55,161 nt of DNA, from positions 1 through 55,161 of the forward strand of contig NZ_JAIOAB010000049.1 of assembly GCF_019890635.1 (NCBI RefSeq). The letters run 5' to 3'. The position numbers and the translations under genes were made by a program. Under the pieces are notes generated by a model. That model worked only from the letters and a program-made list of their open reading frames with translations, made no database searches and had not been told where the DNA came from. Positions 18,167-26,512 of the stretch are shown piece by piece (the stretch's first letter is position 1; each line of letters opens with the position of its first letter). This DNA comes from Streptomyces sennicomposti (GTDB lineage: Bacteria; Actinomycetota; Actinomycetes; Streptomycetales; Streptomycetaceae).

Positions 18167-18360
18167 CTCCTCTGTTTCGGTGCGAGGGACTCGGTTGGAA
18201 GCCGGGTCGCTCTGGGGCCGTGGCGCTGGATGGGCGCCCTGTTGGGTGCTGGTCGGCTGGGAGGCCGACCGTGGGTGATGCGTTTTGCAGTGCAGGTAGA
18301 ACCGGGATTCAGCTCGCTGGGGAGTGATGCTGAGTCCCGTTCGTACGTCGGATGGGCGCC

Positions 18361-18388
18361 GCCCCGGTTGGATAGGCCGGGGCTTTTT
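18361..18388 (+). terminator. Rho-independent terminator, plus strand
   Basis: Stem GCCCCGG (18361-18367) with CCGGGGC (18377-18383) followed by five T. Such T-runs are rare in this sequence. It implies a plus-strand transcript from the region upstream of rep. Confidence 0.75.
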
Positions 18389-18410
18389 GGCGCCCTCCGC
18401 GTTTTTCCGA

Positions 18411-18686
18411 TCAGCCGGTCATGGGAAGTTCTCCCTGGCCTGGCTCACCGAAGACTTCGCTGGCCCACACGGGACGGCCGCTCTGGTCGAGCTGGTCGCG
18501 CCGGATGAGTTCGGCGATGTACTTGCCCATCGACACCCCCGCAGCCTTGGCGTTGGAGTACGCGGCTGCATGGACGTCGGCCGGGACCATCGGGGAGAGG
18601 CGCACCAGTCCGTGGCGCTTCTTGTCCTGCACCGGCGGGACGTACTCCCGCTCTTCTGCGTCTCGACTTCCGTAGGGCCTGGCCAT
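18411..18686 (-). CDS. small ribbon-helix-helix-like protein
   Basis: 91 residues, GAGGAAAG ribosome binding site, ATG start. VRLSPMVPADVHAAAYSNAK followed by AGVSMGKYIAELIRRDQ fits a beta strand plus two helices as in Arc/MetJ or HicB-type DNA-binding proteins. Alone in its transcript. Could be a copy-control or antitoxin protein; no toxin partner is next to it. Confidence 0.7.
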   Translation of the reverse strand: MARPYGSRDAEEREYVPPVQDKKRHGLVRLSPMVPADVHAAAYSNAKAAGVSMGKYIAELIRRDQLDQSGRPVWASEVFGEPGQGELPMTG

Positions 18687-19163
18687 GCTGGTGATCTTTC
18701 CTCACCGACGTTCATGTACGCAACCTTGATGTCGGTGTGTCGCCGAAATTCCCGTGAGACGGGCGTTTAAGTTCCGGGCTCCCGCCACACGGGAGGTGAC
18801 GGGCGGTCAGGCAAAACGGGCCCCTTGCAGCGTGAAGCACACGAACAATGGGAGCTGTCGGGCTGGCCTTTGGCCGCGCCGTGAGTTCACCCGATCCGGT
18901 CACCTGACGTCCCCTTCTCTGCTGCTTCGTGAGGCCCTCTCGAATCCGTAGACGTTTCGGCCCTTGGAATCGTTACAGGAAAGGGGACACCAGTGTCCCC
19001 TGGGGTGGGAAGGGCGGCGGGGTGTCTCCCGCTGGGTGTTCCGTCTCCCGGGAGACGGCTGTCCGGGCCGGCGGCCCGACGGGCATGTCGGTGGCGTCCT
19101 CACACTGGGGGAACGTCGTCCGCCGGATTCTGTTACACCCGCCGGTCCGCGGCCGGCCCCGGG
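18687..19163. promoter_or_regulatory. intergenic region with two palindromes
   Basis: No gene seen. AGGGGACACCAGTGTCCCCT at 18982-19001 has 9-bp arms around a 2-base centre, and CCGTCTCCCGGGAGACGG at 19041-19058 is a perfect 18-bp palindrome. They lie between the stop of the GNAT gene and the start of the RHH gene on the same strand, so they may be terminator-like or operator elements. Confidence 0.5.
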
Positions 19164-19715
19164 TCAGCGCTGCGGGAGGTCGAGCAGCATGGCGTGGAAG
19201 AGGGGCGCGTCGGGGATGCGGGGGCGCAGGTCTCCCAGCGTGCGCCAGCCCCACGACTCGTACAGGGCGTGGACTTTGGGGTGCTCTTGGTCGACCAGGA
19301 GCGTGGCGCGCTCCTCGGGCCGGTCGGCGAGCAGAGCGTCGTGCAGCTGCCGGGCGGCGCCGGTCTTGCGCCACGGGAGGCGCACCATCAGCTCGCTGAG
19401 CGCGTAGGTGCGCCTGCCGGTCTCCTCGACGACGTCGGCGGGCACCTCGGTGAGCAGGCCGCCCCACCACGGTGCGCCGGCCGGGAGCGGGGCGCCGTAG
19501 GCGTAGCCGACAGGCTGGTCCTGGTCGTAGCCGACCACGCAGGTCCAGCCGGGGCGGAGGCTCCAGCCGTCGAGGCCCTGGGCGAAGCGGTCGACGTCGG
19601 CGAACGGGTCGGTCTTCGCGGCGTCGGCGTATACCTCGGCGTAGACGTCGAGCAGCAGCTGGCGGATCTCGGGGGCCTGGTGGTGGTCGTAGTGCCGTAT
19701 GGCGAGTGCGGTCAC
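19164..19715 (-). CDS. GNAT-family acetyltransferase
   Basis: 183 residues from GTG 19715, overlapping the regulator's stop as GTGA. TYALSELMVRLPWRKTGAAR then QLHDALLADRPEERATLLVD and ALYESWGWR give the GNAT acetyl-CoA site (RxxGxA-like loop) and C-terminal motif. Substrate unknown. Pairing of such an enzyme with an HTH/TPR regulator is common in Streptomyces. Confidence 0.85.
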   Translation of the reverse strand: MTALAIRHYDHHQAPEIRQLLLDVYAEVYADAAKTDPFADVDRFAQGLDGWSLRPGWTCVVGYDQDQPVGYAYGAPLPAGAPWWGGLLTEVPADVVEETGRRTYALSELMVRLPWRKTGAARQLHDALLADRPEERATLLVDQEHPKVHALYESWGWRTLGDLRPRIPDAPLFHAMLLDLPQR

Positions 19716-20953
19716 GGGCGGGGCTCCTGGGCGGTGAGGGTGTGGCGGACGGTGGCCAGCCGGTCGGTGATGCGGCGGCTGTCGAGGGAGGATGCGTCGA
19801 TGGCGGAGACGGTGGCCGCGGCCTGCTCGCGCTCGCCGCGGGCCAGCTGCAGCTCGGCCAGCTGCACGCTGTAGTACGCGCGGTTGCGGCGCATCGAGGG
19901 CGGGAGCAGGTCGAGGGCCTGGACGGTGGCGGCCTCGGCGTGGTCGTAGTGGCCCAGCCCCTGATGGGTGATGGCGGCAAGCCCCGAGAGTTCGGCCGGG
20001 GTGAGGAAGGACAGCCACGTCGGGGCCGGTCGGCCCGTGTCGGCGCGGTCGTACGCCTTCTCGGCGGCGAGCAGGGAGCGGGCGGCGCCGGTGCGGTCGC
20101 TGGTGCGGGCCTGGCCGATCGCGAGGCGGGCGTGTAGCAGGGCGGCGATGTGCGGGTCCTGGCGGGCGCGGCGGTTGTCGAGGGCGGCCCGGGTGATCTG
20201 GACGGCCTCGCGGTGGCGTCCCTCCAGTCGGGCCTGCAGGGCGAGGTTGGACCAGGCGCGGGCGGTGGCGGAGGGGTCGGCGGCGAGCAGGGCGCTCTGC
20301 AGCGAGGCGGTGTGGAGCAGGGCGGCCTGCTCGGGGTCGCCGCTGTCGTGGCAGGCCCAGCCGGCGGACGCGTACAGGCTGCTGATCGCGCCGTGCAGGG
20401 CGCGCTCGACGCGCTCCCCGTAGGTGCAGCCGTCGAGGGCCTCGCGCAGCCGGGCGATGTAGCCGGTGGACACGGAGACGAGGGGGCCTCCGCCGATGGA
20501 AGGGAAGTGGGCGTCCATGCGGTCGATGCGCTCGTGGATGCGGTCGACGTCGCTCATGGACAGGCGCCCGCTGGTGGGGGTTTGGTCGATTCCCAGGGCG
20601 ACGGCGACGGTGGTGGTGGCGGACGCGGTGATGAACCTGCGGCGGTGCACGGGCCCCTCCTCCTGCTGTGCCGGCCGCGGCGGGCGGGGAAGGTTGGCGC
20701 TGGCCTTGCCACGCGGCACGAACCCCAGCGCCTGGGCCGGACGATCGAAGATCCGTTCCAGTGGCAGAAGGTATCGAGTCCACGGCCAGCGGACGTCACC
20801 TGAGATCCACCGCCGGACGTGCCGGTCGCCGCAGTCGCCGGGCCTGCCGAAGAGGTCCTCGGCCACCCGGTTCACCTCGTCGGCGAGGCCCTGGTGGGTG
20901 AAGTCGTACTCGGCGAGCAGCGCTTCGAGTACGACGTTGCGCTGTCTGTCCAT
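19712..20953 (-). CDS. HTH-TPR transcriptional regulator with Tat-like motif
   Basis: 413 residues, GGGGG ribosome binding site, ATG start. The first 80 residues (RNVVLEALLAEYDFTHQGLA through HVRRWISGDVRWPWTRYLL) are an XRE-type DNA-binding domain. VHRRRFITASATTTVAVALG near residue 105 is the twin-arginine-like segment seen in this Streptomyces family. The remainder is helical repeats of TPR type. It is transcribed away from the DUF6415 pair at 21124, a common arrangement, and probably controls it. Confidence 0.85.
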   Translation of the reverse strand: MDRQRNVVLEALLAEYDFTHQGLADEVNRVAEDLFGRPGDCGDRHVRRWISGDVRWPWTRYLLPLERIFDRPAQALGFVPRGKASANLPRPPRPAQQEEGPVHRRRFITASATTTVAVALGIDQTPTSGRLSMSDVDRIHERIDRMDAHFPSIGGGPLVSVSTGYIARLREALDGCTYGERVERALHGAISSLYASAGWACHDSGDPEQAALLHTASLQSALLAADPSATARAWSNLALQARLEGRHREAVQITRAALDNRRARQDPHIAALLHARLAIGQARTSDRTGAARSLLAAEKAYDRADTGRPAPTWLSFLTPAELSGLAAITHQGLGHYDHAEAATVQALDLLPPSMRRNRAYYSVQLAELQLARGEREQAAATVSAIDASSLDSRRITDRLATVRHTLTAQEPRP

Positions 20954-21123
20954 CGGGGCCCCCGGGGTGCTGTGCGTGCGCGAGACGGTAGTGCGGCGGC
21001 ACCTCGCGCGTAGGCAAAACTGTCCGGTCTCTCGTCGGGAAGTGCCCGCAATGCGACCTGATCCCACCCGGACGGGTGGCGGTTGTCTGGGAGTACCGAG
21101 ACGCACTGATCCGGGAGCCTCCC

Positions 21124-21579
21124 GTGCCGAACTCCTCCGGCGGTCGCCGCCGCGCCATCTGGTCCTCGAAAGCCGATGTGGACGACCTGCTGCGAGAACG
21201 GTGGCGCAGTGCGGCCTGCCGGACGGACTGGGCGCACTGCGGCCGACAGTGGGACGCGGTCGCGGTCGAGCTGCAGCGGGGCCTGGAGGCGCTCGACGCG
21301 CTGCGTCTGGGACTGCGCCGTGGCTACCCGGTGCTGGCGGACTACCTGAGCAACCGGTTGTACGTGATGGTCGAGCCGGGCACCGGGCGCGTGTGCCGGG
21401 ACGTCCCGGGCGTCCGGGTGCTGTCGACGGGCTCGCAGGTCCTGGTCCCGGTCTCCGGCGCCGGCACCATCGCGGCGCACTGGGTGAGTCCTCCCCGGGC
21501 GTCGCGTCTCGTCGACTCCGGCAAGCTGGCGGGCGCGCTGCTGCAGCTGCTCGACGTCGGGCAGGCGGTGGCCTCGTGA
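21124..21579 (+). CDS. hypothetical protein co-operonic with DUF6415 gene
   Basis: 151 residues from GTG 21124 with GGGAG upstream; an earlier GTG at 21076 is open but lacks a ribosome binding site. ADVDDLLRERWRSAACRTDW and a central VLADYLSNRLYVMVEPGTGR are helical/strand mixtures without motif. The stop overlaps the next start (GTGA). Confidence 0.7.
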   Translation: MPNSSGGRRRAIWSSKADVDDLLRERWRSAACRTDWAHCGRQWDAVAVELQRGLEALDALRLGLRRGYPVLADYLSNRLYVMVEPGTGRVCRDVPGVRVLSTGSQVLVPVSGAGTIAAHWVSPPRASRLVDSGKLAGALLQLLDVGQAVAS

Positions 21580-21959
21580 GCAGTCATCAGGTGCTCCACG
21601 ATCCTGACGGGCTGCTCGACGACGTGCCCCTGGACCGGGAGCGGCACCAGCTCCTGGTGCGGGCCGTGCTCGCGGTGACCGACCCGGCCGGGCTTGCGCC
21701 GGCGGACTGCGCGCAGATCGCGCTGCAGCTGACCGGGCACGCCCGGGTCGTTGCGCGCGACGTCGAGCGGCTGGCCGGGCAGCTCCCGGAGCACGACGGC
21801 CGGCGGGTGTTCTCGGAGGACGTCCTGGAACAGGCACGCAAGCGGCTGGGTCTGCCGCTGGAGCCGACCCTGCGGTGTGCCCAAGGCCGGGCGCGCCTCG
21901 TCCGCGACCTGTACGCCCGGCTCGACCGGCTGAACACGCCCCGGCCCGTCCCCGACTGA
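21576..21959 (+). CDS. DUF6415-family protein
   Basis: 127 residues. ALQLTGHARVVARDVERLAG, then LEQARKRLGLPLEP and ARLVRDLYARLDRL fit DUF6415, a small helical family often annotated near Streptomyces natural product or plasmid regulators. Role unknown. Ends before the strong hairpin at 22016-22065. Confidence 0.75.
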   Translation: MSSHQVLHDPDGLLDDVPLDRERHQLLVRAVLAVTDPAGLAPADCAQIALQLTGHARVVARDVERLAGQLPEHDGRRVFSEDVLEQARKRLGLPLEPTLRCAQGRARLVRDLYARLDRLNTPRPVPD

Positions 21960-22015
21960 GCCGGTCCACGGTCCTCGGCCCGTCGCTTCCCCCCGTGAGC
22001 GCGGGCCTTCCCCCA

Positions 22016-22065
22016 GGGCCCCGGTGGTGCAGAAGAGCTAGGGCGGCTCTGCACCACCGGGGCCC
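22016..22065. terminator. 18-bp hairpin with conserved loop, copy 1
   Basis: Arms 22016-22033 and 22048-22065 pair perfectly around a 14-base loop. The sequence closely matches the leader hairpin at 49651-49697, including loop bases AAGAGCT and GGCGGCT. As a terminator it would serve the DUF6415 operon. Confidence 0.75.
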
Positions 22066-22194
22066 CTTCTCGTACGCGCGCGTGCGCGTGGTCCTGCGCA
22101 AGCTGCGCAAGAACCCGTCGATACGCCCCGATTCGTCGATCTCGGCAAGGGCCTGGGCGAGATCCTGGCGGGGCGCGGACCAGCTCGGCGGGGG

Positions 22195-22692
22195 CTACTG
22201 TGTCGTCGGCTGCTGCTCGGCGTCGTCCGCGAGGACGTCGACCAGGCGGCGCAGCGGCAGCAGGGCCGGGTCACGGCCGTCGGTGTAGCGGAGGACGAAG
22301 CACGCGTTGTCGAGCAGCAGGGCCAGGCGGCCGGCGGGAGCGGTGCGCTGTGCCGTCCGCACAGTGGTCTCTGTCCACGGGAGACGGGCGAGATCCTCGG
22401 CGAACCGCAGCTCCGCCTGGTACGGAAGCCACTGGCCGCTCTCGTAGTCCTGCAGCAGGGTCTCGGCGTCCCGGCTGAGGACGCACCAGGCGAGATCGGC
22501 GGGCCCCAGCTCGGTGGGGACCCCGCTGCGGGGCCTCCCGGTCTGGCAGGACTCGCACAGACCGACGGAGCGCGGTACGCCGGACGCCGGGCGCAGCAGC
22601 ACACTGACTCCTGGCGCGGCCGGACGGTGGCACAGATGGCAGGTGGCCGGGACCGTGGTCAGCCGGGGGCGGTTGGGGCGGGGCGGGGTCAT
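22195..22692 (-). CDS. zinc-finger hypothetical protein
   Basis: 165 residues. CHLCHRPAAPG at residues 18-21 and CESC near 47-50 form one zinc finger in the N-terminal third. The rest is helical (LRFAEDLARLPWTETTVRTA). ATG 22692 overlaps the previous stop (ATGA). Confidence 0.75.
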   Translation of the reverse strand: MTPPRPNRPRLTTVPATCHLCHRPAAPGVSVLLRPASGVPRSVGLCESCQTGRPRSGVPTELGPADLAWCVLSRDAETLLQDYESGQWLPYQAELRFAEDLARLPWTETTVRTAQRTAPAGRLALLLDNACFVLRYTDGRDPALLPLRRLVDVLADDAEQQPTTQ

Positions 22693-23300
22693 GGCTGCTC
22701 AACGACGGCGGGACCACGGTGGGGGTTGAGCGCCCGTAAACGCGCCGGGAAGAGTGGGTCGCGCTGCGGCGGTGCGACGGTTCCGGTCGCCGGGTCGAGG
22801 TGCCCCCACGCCCCGCGCTCGCCCCGCCCGCACAGCATCAGGGTCATGGTCGCGCCCGGGGCCGTGTGCAGCTCGGCGACCTCGTGGTAGAGGTCCCGGC
22901 CGACGAGGTTGGCGGTGCCCTGCACGTGCTCCCTGCCCGTCTCCGCGCGGACCTGGCTGCCGTCGAGGATGTACCGGTCCTCGGTGTAGCCGCCGAGCAA
23001 GATTTTCGACTCGAACGGCCACGGGTGCGAGTGCGGGCAGGGCGCACCGTCCGCCCCCCGGATGTCGGGCGCGTACCAGACGTTGATCTTGACGGTTCGG
23101 TCCCGGTCCTCGGTCAGGGTGAGTTCGGCCTTGCTGAGCTGGCCGCTCCCGTCCGGGACGAGCCACCAGCCGGACGGCGCGGCGAACCGCTGCCAGCTGA
23201 GCGGCCCCAACTCAGGGGCGTGGAGGGCTAATCCGGCGGCTGCTACTGCGTGCATCGCCTCGTCCACGACGAGGCCCGGGGCGATCTGGAGGGTCTTCAT
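22689..23300 (-). CDS. cupin-like protein
   Basis: 203 residues. CPHSHPWPFESKILLGGYTE has the HxH...E pattern of a cupin metal site, and HEVAELHTAPGATMTLML supplies a later His, with the beta-rich surroundings expected of that fold. Ligand and reaction unknown. First gene of a two-gene transcript; a 38-bp palindrome lies 41 bases upstream. Confidence 0.7.
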   Translation of the reverse strand: MKTLQIAPGLVVDEAMHAVAAAGLALHAPELGPLSWQRFAAPSGWWLVPDGSGQLSKAELTLTEDRDRTVKINVWYAPDIRGADGAPCPHSHPWPFESKILLGGYTEDRYILDGSQVRAETGREHVQGTANLVGRDLYHEVAELHTAPGATMTLMLCGRGERGAWGHLDPATGTVAPPQRDPLFPARLRALNPHRGPAVVEQP

Positions 23301-23340
23301 GGCGCCCCATGATGAACCACCGAAACCGGGCCTGACCAGG

Positions 23341-23378
23341 TGTTTCCTGTTTCCAATCCGGATTGGAAACAGGAAACA
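23341..23378. promoter_or_regulatory. 38-bp perfect palindrome
   Basis: Left arm 23341-23359 (TGTTTCCTGTTTCCAATCC) and right arm 23360-23378 match without a mismatch or loop. Each arm holds two GTTTCC words. It lies in the upstream region of the cupin-like gene, so an operator for a dimeric or tetrameric regulator is likely. Confidence 0.65.
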
Positions 23379-23507
23379 GGTCTAGACCGCTTCGTCGGAC
23401 GCGTACCGGACAGCAGCCTTTGACCACAACCCCGTTGCTCCCTGGCGCGACCGGACTGCACCACGACGATGCCGTTTCGCGCCGGGGAGTGACGGGGCCA
23501 GCGGGGT

Positions 23508-23531
23508 CCCGGGGGCGGCGAAGCCCCCGGG
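23508..23531 (-). terminator. hairpin after the Spo11-like gene
   Basis: CCCGGGGGC (23508-23516) pairs with GCCCCCGGG (23523-23531) over a 6-base loop, 45 bases past the stop of the gene at 23576 on the minus strand. Confidence 0.6.
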
Positions 23532-23575
23532 TACCACGTGCCCCGGCCACAGGTTGGTGCCCCGGCCCTGTACGG

Positions 23576-24499
23576 TCAGCGCAGCCGCTCGGCGCGGGCC
23601 ACCACCCGCTGCCGCTCGCGCTCGGCGCGGGCCCGCACCCGCTCCAGTGCCCGCAGGTCCACGGCCTCCTCGACGCCGGCGCGCACCAGCTCGGTCAGCA
23701 GCGTGGGGCTGAGGGCCTCGGCCTGGACGGTGGCGTGCATGTGGTCGCCGCGGCGGTCGGTGCTCTTCTGCGGCGCGGTCTCCAGCCCGTACCTGGTGAT
23801 CTGCTCCTCGGTGACGGCCAGCCGCTTCACCGCCGGCGGGGTGCCGCCCATCTCCGCGACGAACGCGACGACGTCCTCGGCGGCGGCGTCCAGGATGCTC
23901 AGCCCGCTGGGGTCGTAGTCGCCGATGCTGAGCACCGCGGTGGGGACCTCGCGGTAGGCAATGCGGGCGGCGGCGTCGTGCTTGGCACAGACCGACTCGA
24001 ACCCGCCGGAGCAGTAGACGACCACGCCGTATTGCTGGGTGACGTCCGCGACCATCGGCATCATGCCCTGGGCCTCGATCCACACCTCGACCGCGCGGGG
24101 CTGCCCCTCGTCCAGCGGCCGGGAGTAGTAGGCGGCGGAGGTACGGACGGAGTCCCAGAACTCCGCCGGGCTGCTGTACCCGAAGGAGTGACCGGCGGAG
24201 GCGGCCCGGTCGTCGCGGATGGCGTCCATCGGAATCAGCCGCGCCCGGCGGGCCCGGTTGAGGGTCTCCTGCAGCCGGTCGTACGCCCTCTCTTCCTTGG
24301 GGTACTGGAAGGCGCCGACCAGCCGGTAGAACACCTGGCGGGCGGTCATCGGCAGGTGCTCGCGGTACTCGTGGAGGACCTCGCGGACCTGTTCGACCAG
24401 GCGCAGGGTGTCGGGCTTCGGGGACCAGTCGGCGAACCCGCGCGGGCGGGTGCGGCGGTAGGTGCGTCCCGAGACGGTGTTACGGCTCGCCGTGCTCAT
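23576..24499 (-). CDS. Spo11/topoisomerase VI A-like toprim protein
   Basis: 307 residues. The middle has a toprim pattern: VEVWIEAQGM with Glu142, then VLSIGDYDPSG with Asp194 and Asp196, the DxDPxG block of topoisomerase VI subunit A. Upstream, MTARQVFYRLVG places Tyr58 where Spo11/TopoVI-A carry the DNA-cleaving tyrosine in a winged helix (T-x-R-x-x-x-Y). No ATPase B subunit is next to it. Similar stand-alone proteins occur in actinophages. Could be a nuclease, a decayed topoisomerase or a defence protein; ATG 24499 has only a weak ribosome site. Confidence 0.7.
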   Translation of the reverse strand: MSTASRNTVSGRTYRRTRPRGFADWSPKPDTLRLVEQVREVLHEYREHLPMTARQVFYRLVGAFQYPKEERAYDRLQETLNRARRARLIPMDAIRDDRAASAGHSFGYSSPAEFWDSVRTSAAYYSRPLDEGQPRAVEVWIEAQGMMPMVADVTQQYGVVVYCSGGFESVCAKHDAAARIAYREVPTAVLSIGDYDPSGLSILDAAAEDVVAFVAEMGGTPPAVKRLAVTEEQITRYGLETAPQKSTDRRGDHMHATVQAEALSPTLLTELVRAGVEEAVDLRALERVRARAERERQRVVARAERLR

Positions 24500-24584
24500 G
24501 CGCCCATCGTGGCACCGGACGGACCGCCCGCGTGATCCCCCAAGGTGATCATGGGGTCACCTGTTGTCAGAGGCGGCTGCTTTC

Positions 24585-24929
24585 ATGGTCCGTTGCGCCG
24601 GTGCGGCGCGGTGCCCAGGGGAGGGGAAGCACGTCGTGGTGCAGGTACGGGAGTACGAGCGGGCGGACGGCACGAAGGTACGGACGCACTCGCGCTGGTA
24701 TCCGGGGGCGCGGCGGGAGCTGACCATCTTCGCGGTGATCTCCCTGGCCATCGTCGGCTTCGGGCACAGCGGCGGCGGGACTGCGGGCGGCGCCGGTGCG
24801 GACGAGCGGTTACCCCGGCCGCAGCAGACCGGGGTGTACCCGGTGCACTTCCCCGGCTGGGACAAGCAGCCGGAGCCGCGGCCGACACCGACGGTGTCGT
24901 ACCCGATCCCGTGGGACCGCAGCCGGTAG
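24585..24929 (+). CDS. small single-span membrane protein
   Basis: 114 residues. VVVQVREYERADGTKVRTHS is a strand-rich motif common in actinomycete proteins (Y-x-R-x-DGT-x-V-x-H). A membrane segment ELTIFAVISLAIVGFG follows, then a proline-rich tail. ATG 24585 chosen; an upstream start at 24564 exists. Function unknown. Confidence 0.65.
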   Translation: MVRCAGAARCPGEGKHVVVQVREYERADGTKVRTHSRWYPGARRELTIFAVISLAIVGFGHSGGGTAGGAGADERLPRPQQTGVYPVHFPGWDKQPEPRPTPTVSYPIPWDRSR

Positions 24930-24975
24930 CCACGGACCGGCCAGCACAGCGAAGGGCCCCGAGGAGACTCGGGGG

Positions 24976-25116
24976 GTGTCCGCCGACTTCGTGGCGGACC
25001 GGTTCGCCTCGGCCCGGCTGAACGACGGGTGGATCGAGGAACTGGAGAAGGACGTGGCGCGGGTCCTCGTCGACTGCGAACGCGGCACGGCGCCGGCGCA
25101 GCCGCCCGTAGGGTGA
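24976..25116 (+). CDS. 46-residue hypothetical protein
   Basis: GTG start after GAGGAGACTCGGGGG. The product (VSADFVADRFASARLNDGWI and onward) is a well-formed amphipathic helix with WIEELEKDVARVLVDCER. It lies between two other short plus-strand genes, and the codon bias is coding-like. No family. Confidence 0.45.
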   Translation: MSADFVADRFASARLNDGWIEELEKDVARVLVDCERGTAPAQPPVG

Positions 25117-25121
25117 CCGCC

Positions 25122-25412
25122 ATGGACGACCGCGCTATCTCCGCCACCGTCTCCGACGACGTCGAGTTCATCGGCGGCCCGTACGACGGAACGACGCAGA
25201 CCCTCGCCGCGCGCCCCGGCGCACCGGACGAACTGCCCGCCTTCCTGTTCTGGTGGGGCCCCGGCGAGATCCCCGAGCAGGCTGCCGCCGGGCGCACCGC
25301 CGAAGAGGTCGCGCAGACCCGGGAGCACTACCAGCTGTTCGGCAAGAACCTGGTGACGATGCGCTCGCGGTACCTGTGGTGCGCACCGCTCACCGCGGCC
25401 TCCGACGGCTGA
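25122..25412 (+). CDS. hypothetical protein
   Basis: 96 residues, ATG 25122 with AGGGTGA upstream. VEFIGGPYDGTTQTL and the later YQLFGKNLVTMRSRYLW recall short plasmid/phage proteins that begin with FxGGPxDG. Ends just before a strong terminator. Confidence 0.75.
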   Translation: MDDRAISATVSDDVEFIGGPYDGTTQTLAARPGAPDELPAFLFWWGPGEIPEQAAAGRTAEEVAQTREHYQLFGKNLVTMRSRYLWCAPLTAASDG

Positions 25413-25424
25413 CGATGCGGCAGA

Positions 25425-25464
25425 CGTCAGGGCCCCGGACGGTTCTCCGCCCGGGGCCCTGACG
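25425..25464 (+). terminator. 14-bp stem terminator
   Basis: CGTCAGGGCCCCGG (25425-25438) pairs perfectly with 25451-25464 over a 12-base loop, 12 bases after the stop of the gene at 25122-25412. Confidence 0.8.
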
Positions 25465-25562
25465 CCGAGTGGGACTGTTCCCCCGCCCCGGAAGCCCCCG
25501 CAGCTGCGCCTGCCCCGTGCCGCGACTCGGGCGTCAGGCGCTCTACGCTTCGGTCCTCCGCC

Positions 25563-26363
25563 CTACAGCGCCCGCAGCGCGGGGGGATACGCCGGCTCGG
25601 GCAGCGGCATGTTCTTCGAGCGCGACAGCCAGTAGGTGCGCACTCGGGGCGGCTGGAGTTCGAAGTCCACGCAGCGCAAAGCGGATTCGTCCGGCATCGG
25701 GGGCGTCAGGCGCCACACACCGGCCCGCTCTGGGTCGGGCTGGATCGGGGCGCCAGAGAGCGCCAACTCCCAGGAGTCGATGACCCCGTTGTCGCGGTCA
25801 TCGTGAACACGGACCAGTGCCAGGGCCTGGGCCGGCCGGTCTCCGGTCTCCTCCGTGTAGGCCCGGTGGTTCTCGGCCCAGTCCTTGAGCGGGAAGTGCT
25901 TGCGCAGGTCCGCAGCAACGGACTGCCCCGGGTCGAGCAGCAGTCTGCGGTCCATCCTGGTGGGCCGGTCCGCGCCCTCCACGTAGGGGTGGTACAGGTC
26001 ACCCTCGAAGGTGGCATGGACCGGCCGGTCACTGTGATTGGTGACGTGCACCGTGACGCGCAGTGCCAAGAGCGTGTCCTCATCGCGGGGGAAGTGCCAT
26101 TCCTGTGCCGGAGGCCACGGCTGGGGCCATCCCGCACTCGGCCCGAGCGGCGGCCAGGCGGTCTCTGGCGTCAGGTGGACTTCGACCTGTGGAGCCTGGT
26201 CGTCCAGGCGGCCACGAGCCGCGTCGAGTGCGACGGCCTGCGAGGACGTCAGCGCGTGCTGGCTGATGTTCGTGGAGCGCCGTGTCTCGCCTGCCTGCCA
26301 GGCGACGAACAGGGCGGAGGCCGAGGTTGCCACGGCTGCGGCTATCCCCCAAGTGTCTGTCAT
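25563..26363 (-). CDS. membrane-anchored hypothetical protein
   Basis: 266 residues from ATG 26363 with GGAGAATC upstream. One N-terminal membrane segment (WGIAAAVATSASALFVAWQA), then a beta-rich domain with VTVHVTNHSDRPVHATFEGD, suggesting an immunoglobulin-like or similar extracytoplasmic fold. No enzyme motif. Lies downstream of the VirB8-like gene on the same strand but 150 bases away. Confidence 0.7.
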   Translation of the reverse strand: MTDTWGIAAAVATSASALFVAWQAGETRRSTNISQHALTSSQAVALDAARGRLDDQAPQVEVHLTPETAWPPLGPSAGWPQPWPPAQEWHFPRDEDTLLALRVTVHVTNHSDRPVHATFEGDLYHPYVEGADRPTRMDRRLLLDPGQSVAADLRKHFPLKDWAENHRAYTEETGDRPAQALALVRVHDDRDNGVIDSWELALSGAPIQPDPERAGVWRLTPPMPDESALRCVDFELQPPRVRTYWLSRSKNMPLPEPAYPPALRAL

Positions 26364-26402
26364 GGCTGGCGATTCTCCATCTCCGGTGGAGTGCGCGCCA
26401 AT

Positions 26403-26472
26403 CCGGTGCCACGGGGGCACCCGCGCAGCGTGCACTGCTCCGGGCAGGCTCTTCTACAGCCCGTGGCACCGG
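26403..26472. repeat. 13-bp inverted repeat
   Basis: CCGGTGCCACGGG at 26403-26415 and its exact complement at 26460-26472, 44 bases apart, between the stop of the gene at 26513 and the start of the gene at 26363. Possible large-loop terminator or regulatory hairpin. Confidence 0.5.
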
Positions 26473-26512
26473 TCCTGTCGGGGAGAAAATGCTCCCGGGC
26501 ACGCCGCGTCCG

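Larger units (their letters stand above)
17958..18410. other. intergenic region upstream of rep; possible origin or ncRNA
   Basis: Contains CGTAGC/GCTACG arms at 17972-17977 and 17983-17988 just before rep, a GGTCGGC/GCCGACC hairpin near 18251-18270, and a plus-strand terminator at 18361-18388. A plus-strand transcript ending at that terminator has no convincing ORF, so a small RNA is possible. No iterons were noticed. Confidence 0.4.
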
